Of a DNA stretch of 64,000 nucleotides, positions 1 to 8,120 are shown piece after piece; within the stretch, counting starts at the first letter, position 1; each line of letters opens with the position of its first letter. Source of the stretch: Bacteroidia bacterium (lineage in GTDB: Bacteria > Bacteroidota > Bacteroidia > AKYH767-A > OLB10); assembly GCA_016788165.1 (NCBI GenBank), contig JAEUTH010000021.1:1-64000 (forward strand), in the 5' to 3' direction. The translations under genes were made by a program, and so were the position numbers. The notes beneath the pieces are model-generated. The model was not told the origin of the DNA. It saw only the letters and a program-made list of their open reading frames with translations, and ran no database searches.

Positions 1-201
1 GCTTTTATCGCCACCTATTTGGCTTCTACTGGCACATCCCAAAACCCATGACTTATTAGGCCCATGACAAATAAAATGGCTGCCCCAAGCATCAGGGTAA
101 TCGGCACCAAATCCGCCAACACTTTTTTGCCAATCGGTAACAATGCCCTGACCGCTTAATGCAAAAGGCAGGTACAGCATTAATATTATTAATCGTTTCA
201 T
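1..201 (-). CDS. Secreted protein, N-terminal fragment (cut by window edge)
   Basis: An open frame starts at an ATG (complement of 199-201) and runs without a stop to base 1, giving 67 residues. It opens with a short charged stretch and a hydrophobic core (MKRLIILMLYLPFALSGQ), a typical Bacteroidota signal peptide ending before Gln. The mature start has a KSVGGFGADY stretch followed by a Trp-rich segment and GGDKS. This resembles the repeat units of T9SS cargo proteins of the kind encoded at 30347-31729, where lines such as KSFGSAGM recur. Inference: a secreted or surface repeat protein, probably sent out by T9SS, but the C-terminal sorting domain lies outside the window. Specific function unknown. 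Confidence 0.6.
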   Translation of the reverse strand, partial: MKRLIILMLYLPFALSGQGIVTDWQKSVGGFGADYPDAWGSHFICHGPNKSWVLGCASRSQIGGDKS

Positions 202-333
202 TTTTATTGGGTTTTTATGAGTTTATACACCTGTGTTTTCTGGCCGTTTTCCTTAAATGATTGCATGCGTTGTTGTATTATTTTTTTCATTTTATAATGG
301 ATTATAAGTTAAAGATTAAAGGATAAATTATCG

Positions 334-383
334 TTTAACTTACATCGCCATAACGAAGTTTACAATAGTAATGGGCTTGGTAA
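334..383. repeat. Dispersed intergenic repeat, copy 1
   Basis: These 50 bases match 11271-11320 at 47 positions by direct reading; the longest identical run is 35 bases (344-378). Both copies lie in non-coding DNA in the same orientation and both are followed within about 25 bases by heptameric tandem repeats. There is no transposase or obvious inverted terminal repeat. Function unknown; it could be a REP/MITE-type element or a conserved structured RNA or protein-binding site. Confidence 0.75.
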
Positions 384-403
384 TTTACAGCTACGCATAA
401 GCT

Positions 404-423
404 TAGCGTGTAGCGTGTAGCGT
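404..423. repeat. Heptamer tandem repeat (TAGCGTG, about 2.9 units)
   Basis: The unit TAGCGTG is repeated at 404-410 and 411-417, with a partial third unit at 418-423. It lies 20 bases downstream of dispersed repeat copy 1. Short tandem heptamers in intergenic DNA are known from cyanobacteria (STRR sequences); whether these are related is not known. Confidence 0.7.
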
Positions 424-602
424 AGGTTAAAATAAACGTTGCCAGATTAGCAAGTTTATTCATTGGGCAAAAACTTATGCATTATATTAATTGCTATTCG
501 CCATAAAATGAAAAATGAAAATATAGGTTCTGTTTTGAAATGCGTTGTGATGTAACATAGATTTATAATTAAATTACTTTGGCGCCTCCAAAAAAAACCT
601 CT

Positions 603-2951
603 ATGAAAAAAATCAGCGTTTTTATTCTAACTCTACTAACGGTAGTTGTAACCAACGGACAAAATTTGCAGTTCAGGTCGAAGCTTACCTACAATGGCGT
701 TCTGGCTAATATTGGTGGCATTGCAGTTAACGGGCATGAGTATGCCTTGGTAGGATGGGAGGAAGGCTTATCTATTGTAGATGTTACCAACCCCGATTCG
801 ATTTTTGAGCGTTATCAGGTGCCGGGCCCAACCAGTAACTGGCGCGAGGTAAAAACGTTTGGCAATTATGCTTATGTAACAACAGAAGGTTCGGGTGGGC
901 CTTACGAAGGTTTAACCATTATAAACCTAAGCGATTTGCCTGCAACAATAAATAACACCTATCACAAAACTTATAAAGGTGATGGCGCCATTCTTAATCA
1001 AATCCAAACCATACATGCATTGCATATTGACAGCGGTTATTTATACTTGTATGGCTCTAATTTATTTAGTGGTACGGCTGTTATTTGTAATTTGAATAAC
1101 GACCCCTGGAACCCGCAATATGTAGGCAACAGCTCCAATGCCGACCCAAACTACATTCACGATGGTTATGTACGAAACAATGTAATGTATGGTTGCCATA
1201 TTTATGACGGCTACTTTTCGATTATTGATGTAAGTAACAAAGCCAATCCTGTATTACTTAATACACAAACTACGCCTGATAATTTTAGTCATAACAGTTG
1301 GTTAAACGATGCAGGTAATGTGCTGTTTACAACCGATGAAGTTGACGATTCGTACCTGGCTGCTTACGATATAAGCGACCCGTTTAATATTCAGTTATTA
1401 GATAAATACCAAACGGCTCCGGGTTCGCAGGCTGTGGTGCATAACACGCATACCCTTAACGATTATCAGGTTGTATCCTGGTATAAAGAGGGTGTTGTAA
1501 TTGTTGATGCAGTGCGCCCCGATAATTTAATTGAAGTGGGGCATTACGATACATCGCCACAAACAGGTGGTGGCTTTGATGGTGCCTGGGGTGTGTATCC
1601 ATATTTGCCTTCGGGTAATGTATTGGTTAGCGATATGAGCGAAGGTTTATTTGTATTAACACCAACCTATCAACGTGCTTGCTATTTGGAGGGCCTTGTA
1701 AGCGATAGTATAACATTACAACCCATAAATGGCGTTGCTGTAAATATTTTAACAAGGGTACATATTGAAAACACCAATTTTACCGGTATGTATAAAACCG
1801 GCACGGCAACAGCAGGTTTATACGATATTGTTTTTACGAAGCAAGGTTACATTAGCAAAATAGTAACCGGTGTAAGTTTAAGCAATGGTGTGGTTACCAA
1901 TTTAAATGTGTTGTTGCAACCTTTAACTACAGTGGGCATTACAGGCAGTGTAACCGATGTGGTTGCCGGTATTAATAATGCAACGGTTTTTATGACGGGC
2001 ATTAATGGAAATTATACACTTGCAGCCGATGCTAATGGTAATTTTACAGCCAACGTATATCCGGGTAGTTATGACATTACGGTGGGCAAATGGGGTTATG
2101 TTACCCAATGTTTTGGTGGCATAAATATTACCCCGGGCAGTACTTTAAATTACCAACTAACTAAAGGTTATTATGATGATTTTTCGCTCGATTTTAATTG
2201 GAACACATCAGCAACTGCCAATACCGGAGTCTGGGTACGAGAAGTGCCTGTTGGTACAACACTAAATAATAATATTGCTAACCCCAATGCCGATGTTATT
2301 ACCGATTGCAATGCACAGGCATTTGTTACCGGCAATGCAGGCGGTGGGTCCGGTAACGATGATATTGACGGAGGTGCAGTTGTATTAACATCGCCTGTTT
2401 TTGATTTAACAACTTATGCAAGCCCGGTTTTAAGTTATGCCCGTTGGTTTTTTAACGCACAATCTGGCGGCAATGCGCCAAATGACAGTTTAACCATATA
2501 TATCAGCAATGGTTTACAAACAGTAGTTGTTGAAGCGGTAGGCAATTCATTGGTAAATAACAGCAAGTGGTTGAACAAAACCTATAATTTAAATAGTTTG
2601 ATTACGCCCACGGCAAATATGACTTTGATTGTAAAAGCCGAAGACATTTCGCCCGGCAATGTTACCGAAGCAGGTTTTGATGTGTTTCAAATAACCGATG
2701 GTATTGCCGCAATTGACGAACAAATTTTACCAGTAAGTGCCATGCCCAATCCGTTTAACGATGCTACTAAAATTATAATGCCGGTTGCAGGCCTGCTAAC
2801 TGTTACAAATGTAACAGGCCAGGTTGTTTATAAAGATGTATTGGAGGCTGATAAACCGGTATATATTGGTAAAAACTGGCAAGCCGGAGTTTACTTTTTA
2901 AAATTTGTTTCGGGCAATAATGTATTTTCAGGTAAACTAATTAAACAATAG
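603..2951 (+). CDS. LVIVD-repeat secreted protein (choice-of-anchor B type) with T9SS type A sorting domain
   Basis: A 782-residue secreted protein. The frame is open from a TTG at 579, but the ATG at 603 is preferred because it gives a clean signal peptide (MKKISVFILTLLTVVVTNGQ). Residues of roughly 25-360 form LVIVD-type beta-propeller repeats, with recurring LSIVDVTNPDS, FSIIDVSNKANP and LAAYDISDP units. About 365-530 look like two carboxypeptidase-regulatory-like (CarboxypepD_reg) beta-sandwiches. About 535-705 form a further beta-rich, possibly lectin/MAM-like module. The last 75 or so residues are a T9SS type A C-terminal domain (AMPNPFNDAT near its start, GVYFLKF and GKLIKQ near the end). 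Inference: exported through the outer membrane and anchored at or released from the surface. LVIVD proteins have no settled biochemical role. Confidence 0.88.
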   Translation: MKKISVFILTLLTVVVTNGQNLQFRSKLTYNGVLANIGGIAVNGHEYALVGWEEGLSIVDVTNPDSIFERYQVPGPTSNWREVKTFGNYAYVTTEGSGGPYEGLTIINLSDLPATINNTYHKTYKGDGAILNQIQTIHALHIDSGYLYLYGSNLFSGTAVICNLNNDPWNPQYVGNSSNADPNYIHDGYVRNNVMYGCHIYDGYFSIIDVSNKANPVLLNTQTTPDNFSHNSWLNDAGNVLFTTDEVDDSYLAAYDISDPFNIQLLDKYQTAPGSQAVVHNTHTLNDYQVVSWYKEGVVIVDAVRPDNLIEVGHYDTSPQTGGGFDGAWGVYPYLPSGNVLVSDMSEGLFVLTPTYQRACYLEGLVSDSITLQPINGVAVNILTRVHIENTNFTGMYKTGTATAGLYDIVFTKQGYISKIVTGVSLSNGVVTNLNVLLQPLTTVGITGSVTDVVAGINNATVFMTGINGNYTLAADANGNFTANVYPGSYDITVGKWGYVTQCFGGINITPGSTLNYQLTKGYYDDFSLDFNWNTSATANTGVWVREVPVGTTLNNNIANPNADVITDCNAQAFVTGNAGGGSGNDDIDGGAVVLTSPVFDLTTYASPVLSYARWFFNAQSGGNAPNDSLTIYISNGLQTVVVEAVGNSLVNNSKWLNKTYNLNSLITPTANMTLIVKAEDISPGNVTEAGFDVFQITDGIAAIDEQILPVSAMPNPFNDATKIIMPVAGLLTVTNVTGQVVYKDVLEADKPVYIGKNWQAGVYFLKFVSGNNVFSGKLIKQ

Positions 2952-2978
2952 CAAATACCAGCGCCTGCTATCGTTTAG

Positions 2979-3009
2979 TATAAGCAACATTTACGCATTG
3001 ATGCTTATA
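2979..3009. terminator. Possible terminator hairpin between convergent genes
   Basis: TATAAGCA (2979-2986) pairs with TGCTTATA (3002-3009) across a 15-base loop, with extra TTT/AAA pairing outside a bulge. It sits between two convergent stop codons and slightly overlaps the stop of the minus-strand gene. The stem is AT-rich and the flanking T tract is weak, so this is tentative. Confidence 0.3.
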
Positions 3010-4507
3010 AACTGTATATGTAACTGGTTTGATTTTTATTTTTTGGATTCAACCAAAACAAAATTTTATCAATCAAACTGGGTTCAATAGTTGTTACATA
3101 AGTTAGGTTCGGATACGTTTTTTTTACGGCATTAATACGCGCTTGTAAATTAACAGGCTGCATAAATATGATGAAATTAGGTTTAATTACAGTTGTATCG
3201 GTTTTTGCCTTTGCGCAATTGGCATCACACAATTTGGTTATGCCATAAACAGTTACCCATTTTCCGAGGTAAAATAACGGAGGTACTAAAAAATCATCAC
3301 GGTTGCTATCTTCAATTATAAGTGCATTTACATTTTGTGTGCTCAAATAAGTCATGGCCTCAACGCGATTTTTTTTACTGTACGAAACCGTTACAACTAA
3401 CAAGGGTGCTATACCAATGACTATAAAAAATATCCAACAAATGCGTAATAATTTGGTACGGCTTTGCCAAAACAACGATTGTTCAATCCATTGCTGCCAA
3501 CCAATGACACCGGCTGTAATAATAAAAGGAACAATGGGTAAAATAAAGCGCTCTTGCTTATTAGGAAAGTATGAGTGAAACAAAAGAAAAATCAGTGATG
3601 GCAGGCATAACAGTAAATTGCGTTTAAAGGTGTAGCCAAAACCCCAAAACAGAAAAATGCTAATAGGCGGTATTAAAATCCCGGCCAGCAATAAAGTATA
3701 AACATACCAAGGGCCCACAATATAATCGTTAGCTGCGCTAATATTGTATCTAACGTACTCCGTAAACTCAACAAAGGGTGCATGCCATATTACCCAATCG
3801 GTAATACCTTGTATGCTGCCGGCAGTAAGTAAAAATCCGAAAGCAACCCAACACATGCCTTTAAAACGACCCATAGCCCACAAGGCTAAACCAAAACCAC
3901 CTGCAAAAAGTAAAGTTTGAAAACGGGTACAAAAAGCAATACCTAATAAAAAACCAGCCAATAAATAATGTGCAGTTTTTAACTGATTTTGGTTCTTAAT
4001 AACAATGTATGATGCACCTATTAACGGAATGGCACATACTACTTCAACCAAATTACGCACACTTAAAAAAGGCATAAACCAATAAAGCGCCAATAACCAA
4101 CCAACAGTTTTAGCAACAGTTAAGCTGCTTTTTATAAAAGCAATTTTGTAGCCACAGTAAACCACAATTAGAGAGAGTGCAGCATGCAAAAAACGTATGG
4201 CATACATTTTACTTTGTGCATGCTCAAAACCTATCCATTTTAAAAATGATAATAAATAGTAGTGTATGCCCGTATAAAAAAAACTATGCCCCGATGGGGT
4301 GGGTGATTCATTACCGGCTTTGGGTAACCAATGGTTCTGATCTAAACCGTCAACCCACGATTGTGCTACTTCAATTATCAGAAAGTGATCGTCCATCATA
4401 CCAAAACCTTTGCTAAAAATTACAGCAAGCAGTCTGAAAAAAGCAGCTACAGCCAGTATTACAAAAAGTGGTTTTTGTTGATATAATTCCTTTAAATGTT
4501 TATTCAT
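3005..4507 (-). CDS. Multispanning membrane glycosyltransferase, GT-C fold (ALG9/PIG-B, GT22-like)
   Basis: A 500-residue integral membrane protein with about ten hydrophobic segments. After TM1 the first loop carries an acidic pair (MMDD near residue 38), the usual site of the catalytic acid in GT-C enzymes that use polyprenyl-phosphate sugars. Near residue 315 the motif NKQERFILPIVPF matches the HKEERFLLP-type signature of GT22 mannosyltransferases (ALG9, PIG-B). A soluble C-terminal tail follows the last TM. Known for the family: transfer of mannose or another sugar from a lipid-phosphate donor. Inference: glycosylation of envelope glycolipids or secreted proteins; acceptor unknown. It could equally be filed as GT39/ArnT-like. 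It faces the cargo gene at 603-2951 tail to tail. Confidence 0.7.
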   Translation of the reverse strand: MNKHLKELYQQKPLFVILAVAAFFRLLAVIFSKGFGMMDDHFLIIEVAQSWVDGLDQNHWLPKAGNESPTPSGHSFFYTGIHYYLLSFLKWIGFEHAQSKMYAIRFLHAALSLIVVYCGYKIAFIKSSLTVAKTVGWLLALYWFMPFLSVRNLVEVVCAIPLIGASYIVIKNQNQLKTAHYLLAGFLLGIAFCTRFQTLLFAGGFGLALWAMGRFKGMCWVAFGFLLTAGSIQGITDWVIWHAPFVEFTEYVRYNISAANDYIVGPWYVYTLLLAGILIPPISIFLFWGFGYTFKRNLLLCLPSLIFLLFHSYFPNKQERFILPIVPFIITAGVIGWQQWIEQSLFWQSRTKLLRICWIFFIVIGIAPLLVVTVSYSKKNRVEAMTYLSTQNVNALIIEDSNRDDFLVPPLFYLGKWVTVYGITKLCDANCAKAKTDTTVIKPNFIIFMQPVNLQARINAVKKTYPNLTYVTTIEPSLIDKILFWLNPKNKNQTSYIYSL

Positions 4508-4753
4508 AAGCCCTGCGTTATGCCAATAGTTTTGTTTTTATAAACTTCAAATTAAAAGTTACGAAAGAAGCATTAAATAAGATTTGGCAACAAGCATAAA
4601 AACTGTGGTTTTCGATAATTAGATGCATTTTATAAGCAGTAATAAATGCTTTTTCCAAACAATGTACTGTTAGTAAGTAGCGTTTTATTCAGCCAAATGT
4701 GTAGCTGCCTACCCTGCTCAATATTTAGTTTTACCATTTAAGTATTTTATAAT

Positions 4754-7297
4754 ATGTCGAACGGAAATAAATTCAAATCAAAACAAACGGATGATTTACC
4801 CGAAGAAAAACCGGTAAAAAAGCGCAGTTCAAAAACAACGCCTGCCGAACCTGTTCAAACTGAGGCAATTTCAAACAATTATCAAAAACCGTTACGTTGG
4901 TTGGGGTTGTCGTGTATGTTATTGTCTGTTTTTTTGCTCATTCCTTTTTTTTCATACTTGTTTACGCATGCTGCCGATTTTGATAAAGTAAATCAAACTT
5001 CATGGTTATCACTTTTGGGTAATGCCGATGTTATGGTTGATAATTGGTTGGGTAAATTGGGTGCCATAGTGGCTCATGCATTTATATACAACGGTTTTGG
5101 CATTGCCGCAGCAGTTTTTATTTTATTATCGTTTTTACTGGGTTTTAAACTGGTGTTTAAAGTTGACTTGCTACCCTGGCCAAAAACGTTGAAATACAGT
5201 TTTTTTGCATTATTGTTTTTAAGCATAACACTGGGTTACTTAATGGGTAAACACAGTCATTTATTATGGTTAGGTGGTGTTTATGGATATCAAATGAGTA
5301 CATGGTTAAATGCAACCATTGGCGTATTAGGTACAGGGTTGTTATTAGTTTTTGCCGCCATATTATTTGTGGCATCTGTTTTTAAATATTCATACCAATT
5401 GCCGGTATCTGCACAAAAAGCAGCACCCGAATCGGTTGTCGAAAATACACATGCACCTGCAGCCGGCAATGCCTTGCGCGATGAGGTGAGCACGCCAATT
5501 GTGATGAAAGTTAAAGATGAAATTGCACTCGAAATTGAAGATCCGGTTGAGCCTGAAATTTTTAATTCTGCTATAGAAGCTGATGAAAAGGAAGATGATG
5601 AAGCCGATTTGGAAATGGAAGTTCTAATGCCTGAACTAAAACCTGTTTCATTAGAAGTAACGCCAAACCAGCAGCCTATCGAAAATGAAAATGCAATTGC
5701 AGCAGTACCAATGGATATTGCCTTGCCCGAAGATGAAGCCGTTACTGCTGAAAACCTATTGGCCAAAATGGGTAAGTATGACCCTACTTTGGATTTGTCT
5801 GCTTATAAATATCCAACCATTGATTTGTTGGAAGATTATCAAAGCCGAAAAACGCGTCATACGCCTGAGGAGATTAAAGCCGAACTCGAAGCCAATAAAA
5901 ACAAAATTGTTGTAACCTTAGGACATTACAATATTGAAATAGAAAAAATTAAGGCCACCATTGGCCCAACGGTAACCCTTTTTGAAATTGTTCCCAAAGC
6001 AGGTATTCGAATCTCGAAAATTAAAAATCTGGAAGATGATATCGCATTAAATTTAATGGCCTACGGTATCCGCATTATCGCACCTATGCCGGGCAAAGGT
6101 ACTATAGGCATTGAAGTACCCAATCAACATCCCGAAACGGTAAGCATGCGCTCTGTAATTGCATCCGAAAAATTTAACCAGGGTAATTTTGAATTGCCAT
6201 TGGCCTTGGGTCGTACCATTAGCAACGAAGTATTTGTAACCGATTTGGCAAAAATGCCACACATGTTAATGGCCGGTGCTACAGGTCAGGGTAAATCGGT
6301 TGGCTTAAATGCTGTATTAACTTCGTTATTGTACAGCAAGCATCCATCGCAGGTAAAGTTTGTTTTAGTAGATCCCAAAAAAGTAGAGCTTACATTATTT
6401 AAACGCATCGAGCGTCACTTTTTAGCCAAACTGCCCAATGAAGAAGAAGCCATTATAACCGATACCAAAAAAGTGGTAGCAACATTAAACTCATTGTGTA
6501 TCGAAATGGATAACCGTTATGAGTTGCTTAAAGATGCACAGGTGCGTAACATCAAAGAATACAATCAGAAATTTAATAACCGCAGATTGAATCCCGAAAA
6601 CGGACATCAGTTTTTGCCCTACATTGTTTTGGTTGTTGATGAATTTGCCGATTTAATTATGACGGCCGGGCGCGAAGTTGAAACGCCCATTGCACGCTTA
6701 GCACAATTAGCACGCGCTATTGGTATTCATTTAATTATTGCTACACAGCGACCTTCGGTTAATATTATAACCGGAACAATTAAAGCCAATTTCCCTTGCC
6801 GGATTGCATTTAAAGTAACTTCTAAAATTGATTCACGTACGATTTTAGATGCCGGTGGTGCCGACCAATTAGTGGGTAATGGCGATATGCTGCTTTCAAC
6901 CGGTGCCGATTTAATCAGGTTGCAATGTGCTTTTGTTGATACGGCTGAGGTAGAAAAAATTACCGACTTTATCGGGCAACAACGTGGGTACCCCGATGCA
7001 TTTAAATTACCCGAGTATATTGATCCCAATGGCGAAGCCACAATGGCAACCGATTTTTCGGCTTCGGACAGAGATGCACTTTTTGAAGAAGCTGCCAAAA
7101 TTATTGTGCAACATCAGCAAGGCTCGGCATCGTTACTGCAACGCAGATTAAAATTGGGTTACAACCGTGCCGGACGATTAGTTGATCAGTTAGAAGCAGC
7201 CGGAATTATTGGTGCATTTGAAGGCAGTAAGGCACGCGAGGTAAAAGTAAAAACCGAAGCCGAATTGATGGAGATGCTACATGGACAAAGGGTTTAA
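4754..7297 (+). CDS. ftsK: DNA translocase FtsK/SpoIIIE family
   Basis: An 847-residue protein. The N-terminal 215 residues carry four membrane segments that anchor it at the division septum. An acidic, Ala/Glu-rich linker (about 220-330) follows. The alpha-beta motor has a Walker A P-loop at residues 508-515 (GATGQGKS), a Walker B region with VVDEFADLI, and the ATQRPSV segment typical of FtsK. The C-terminal gamma winged helix (about 775-835, RRLKLGYNRAGRLVDQLE) is the KOPS-reading domain. Role: pumps chromosome-terminus DNA through the closing septum and supports XerCD dimer resolution. All domains are present and the length is normal for Bacteroidota. It is followed 162 bases later by lolA, a common pairing in this phylum. 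Confidence 0.97.
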   Translation: MSNGNKFKSKQTDDLPEEKPVKKRSSKTTPAEPVQTEAISNNYQKPLRWLGLSCMLLSVFLLIPFFSYLFTHAADFDKVNQTSWLSLLGNADVMVDNWLGKLGAIVAHAFIYNGFGIAAAVFILLSFLLGFKLVFKVDLLPWPKTLKYSFFALLFLSITLGYLMGKHSHLLWLGGVYGYQMSTWLNATIGVLGTGLLLVFAAILFVASVFKYSYQLPVSAQKAAPESVVENTHAPAAGNALRDEVSTPIVMKVKDEIALEIEDPVEPEIFNSAIEADEKEDDEADLEMEVLMPELKPVSLEVTPNQQPIENENAIAAVPMDIALPEDEAVTAENLLAKMGKYDPTLDLSAYKYPTIDLLEDYQSRKTRHTPEEIKAELEANKNKIVVTLGHYNIEIEKIKATIGPTVTLFEIVPKAGIRISKIKNLEDDIALNLMAYGIRIIAPMPGKGTIGIEVPNQHPETVSMRSVIASEKFNQGNFELPLALGRTISNEVFVTDLAKMPHMLMAGATGQGKSVGLNAVLTSLLYSKHPSQVKFVLVDPKKVELTLFKRIERHFLAKLPNEEEAIITDTKKVVATLNSLCIEMDNRYELLKDAQVRNIKEYNQKFNNRRLNPENGHQFLPYIVLVVDEFADLIMTAGREVETPIARLAQLARAIGIHLIIATQRPSVNIITGTIKANFPCRIAFKVTSKIDSRTILDAGGADQLVGNGDMLLSTGADLIRLQCAFVDTAEVEKITDFIGQQRGYPDAFKLPEYIDPNGEATMATDFSASDRDALFEEAAKIIVQHQQGSASLLQRRLKLGYNRAGRLVDQLEAAGIIGAFEGSKAREVKVKTEAELMEMLHGQRV

Positions 7298-7430
7298 GCA
7301 TATATTTTAAAAAATATTTTTTTGGCCTTCATTTTAATTAATGAGTTTTTTATGAGCCAAAAACATGTTGAAACGGTTTTGGAAAACTTATTGTAATGCA
7401 CCATGCTTTAAGTGCATTCATTTAAAAGTT

Positions 7431-7438
7431 TAATTTTG
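7431..7438 (+). promoter_or_regulatory. Candidate -7 box upstream of lolA
   Basis: TAATTTTG matches the Bacteroidota -7 consensus TAnnTTTG at every fixed position and would start transcription about 15 bases before the lolA ATG at 7460. No convincing -33 TTG is seen at the expected distance. A 7-base-pair hairpin (7395-7418) just upstream could be a weak ftsK terminator. Confidence 0.4.
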
Positions 7439-7459
7439 AGCCCTCATTAATTTCCACCC

Positions 7460-8104
7460 ATGAAAAAAGTAGTAGTTGTATTGGTTTTTCTTGTATCAAA
7501 TATTTTAGCGCAAGCACAAGTTGACCCGAAAGCACAAGAAATTTTAAAAAGTGTAAGTGTAAAGTATAAATCATTCAAAACACTTAGTGCCAAGTTTAAA
7601 GTAAATGTTACCGACCAAAAAACCAAAACAAATGAAAGCCAGGTTGGTACCGTAATTTTAAAAGGCAATAAGTACAAGCTGCTTTTAGGCGCACAAGAAA
7701 TTATATCAGACGGTAACATTGTTTGGACTTATTTAAAGGATGCCAATGAAGTACAGTTAAACGATCCCAAAAGCGACCCAAATGCCATATCGCCTACCAA
7801 CATGTTTACTATTTATGAAAAAGGATTTAAATCGAAATTTATAGGCGAAAAAGTAGTAGGAGGTAAGGCTGTTCAAATTATTGAACTGGTACCTGAAGAT
7901 ACAAAGCGTAATTTTAGTAAAGTACAACTTACGGTTAGTAAAGCCGAAAAATATATTACGCAAGCAATTATCTATCAGAAAAACGGTGCCAATATAAGTT
8001 ACGCTGTGCAAGAGTTTAAGCCCAATATACCTGCCGATGATATTATGTTTACATTTAACAAAGCCAAGTACCCCGGCTGCGAAGAAGTTGATTTACGCAA
8101 CTAA
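7460..8104 (+). CDS. lolA: Outer-membrane lipoprotein carrier protein LolA-like
   Basis: A 214-residue periplasmic protein with a signal peptide of about 20 residues ending AQAQ. The mature part matches the LolA/LolB fold by sequence character: early QEILKSVSVKYKSFKTLSAKFKV, then alternating beta strands with GTVILKGNKYKL, a DGNIVWTYLKD strand, and a C-terminal strand FTFNKAKYPG. Family role: carries lipoproteins from the Lol ABC transporter across the periplasm. Bacteroidota have no canonical LolB, so the receiving end is unclear. Its position after ftsK supports the assignment. A stand-alone outer-membrane-lipoprotein sorting domain with another role cannot be excluded. Confidence 0.85.
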   Translation: MKKVVVVLVFLVSNILAQAQVDPKAQEILKSVSVKYKSFKTLSAKFKVNVTDQKTKTNESQVGTVILKGNKYKLLLGAQEIISDGNIVWTYLKDANEVQLNDPKSDPNAISPTNMFTIYEKGFKSKFIGEKVVGGKAVQIIELVPEDTKRNFSKVQLTVSKAEKYITQAIIYQKNGANISYAVQEFKPNIPADDIMFTFNKAKYPGCEEVDLRN

Positions 8105-8120
8105 TTTACGTTGATGTATT

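Larger units (their letters stand above)
202..602. other. Intergenic region between divergent genes, with repeat copy 1
   Basis: This 401-base AT-rich stretch separates the left-edge gene (minus) and the LVIVD gene (plus), so it should hold both promoters. I see no protein frame worth calling. It contains copy 1 of a 50-base repeat (334-383) and a heptamer tandem array (404-423), annotated separately. Close to the plus-strand gene, TTACTTTG at 574-581 matches seven of eight positions of the Bacteroidota -7 consensus TAnnTTTG and would give a very short leader before the ATG at 603; this is tentative. Confidence 0.6.

Noticed and set aside
5290-5766. 158-residue minus-strand frame inside ftsK
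   Set aside because: It lies opposite the acidic linker of FtsK; its Ser/Ala-rich composition is the mirror of Glu/Asp-rich codons and it has no start context or family match.
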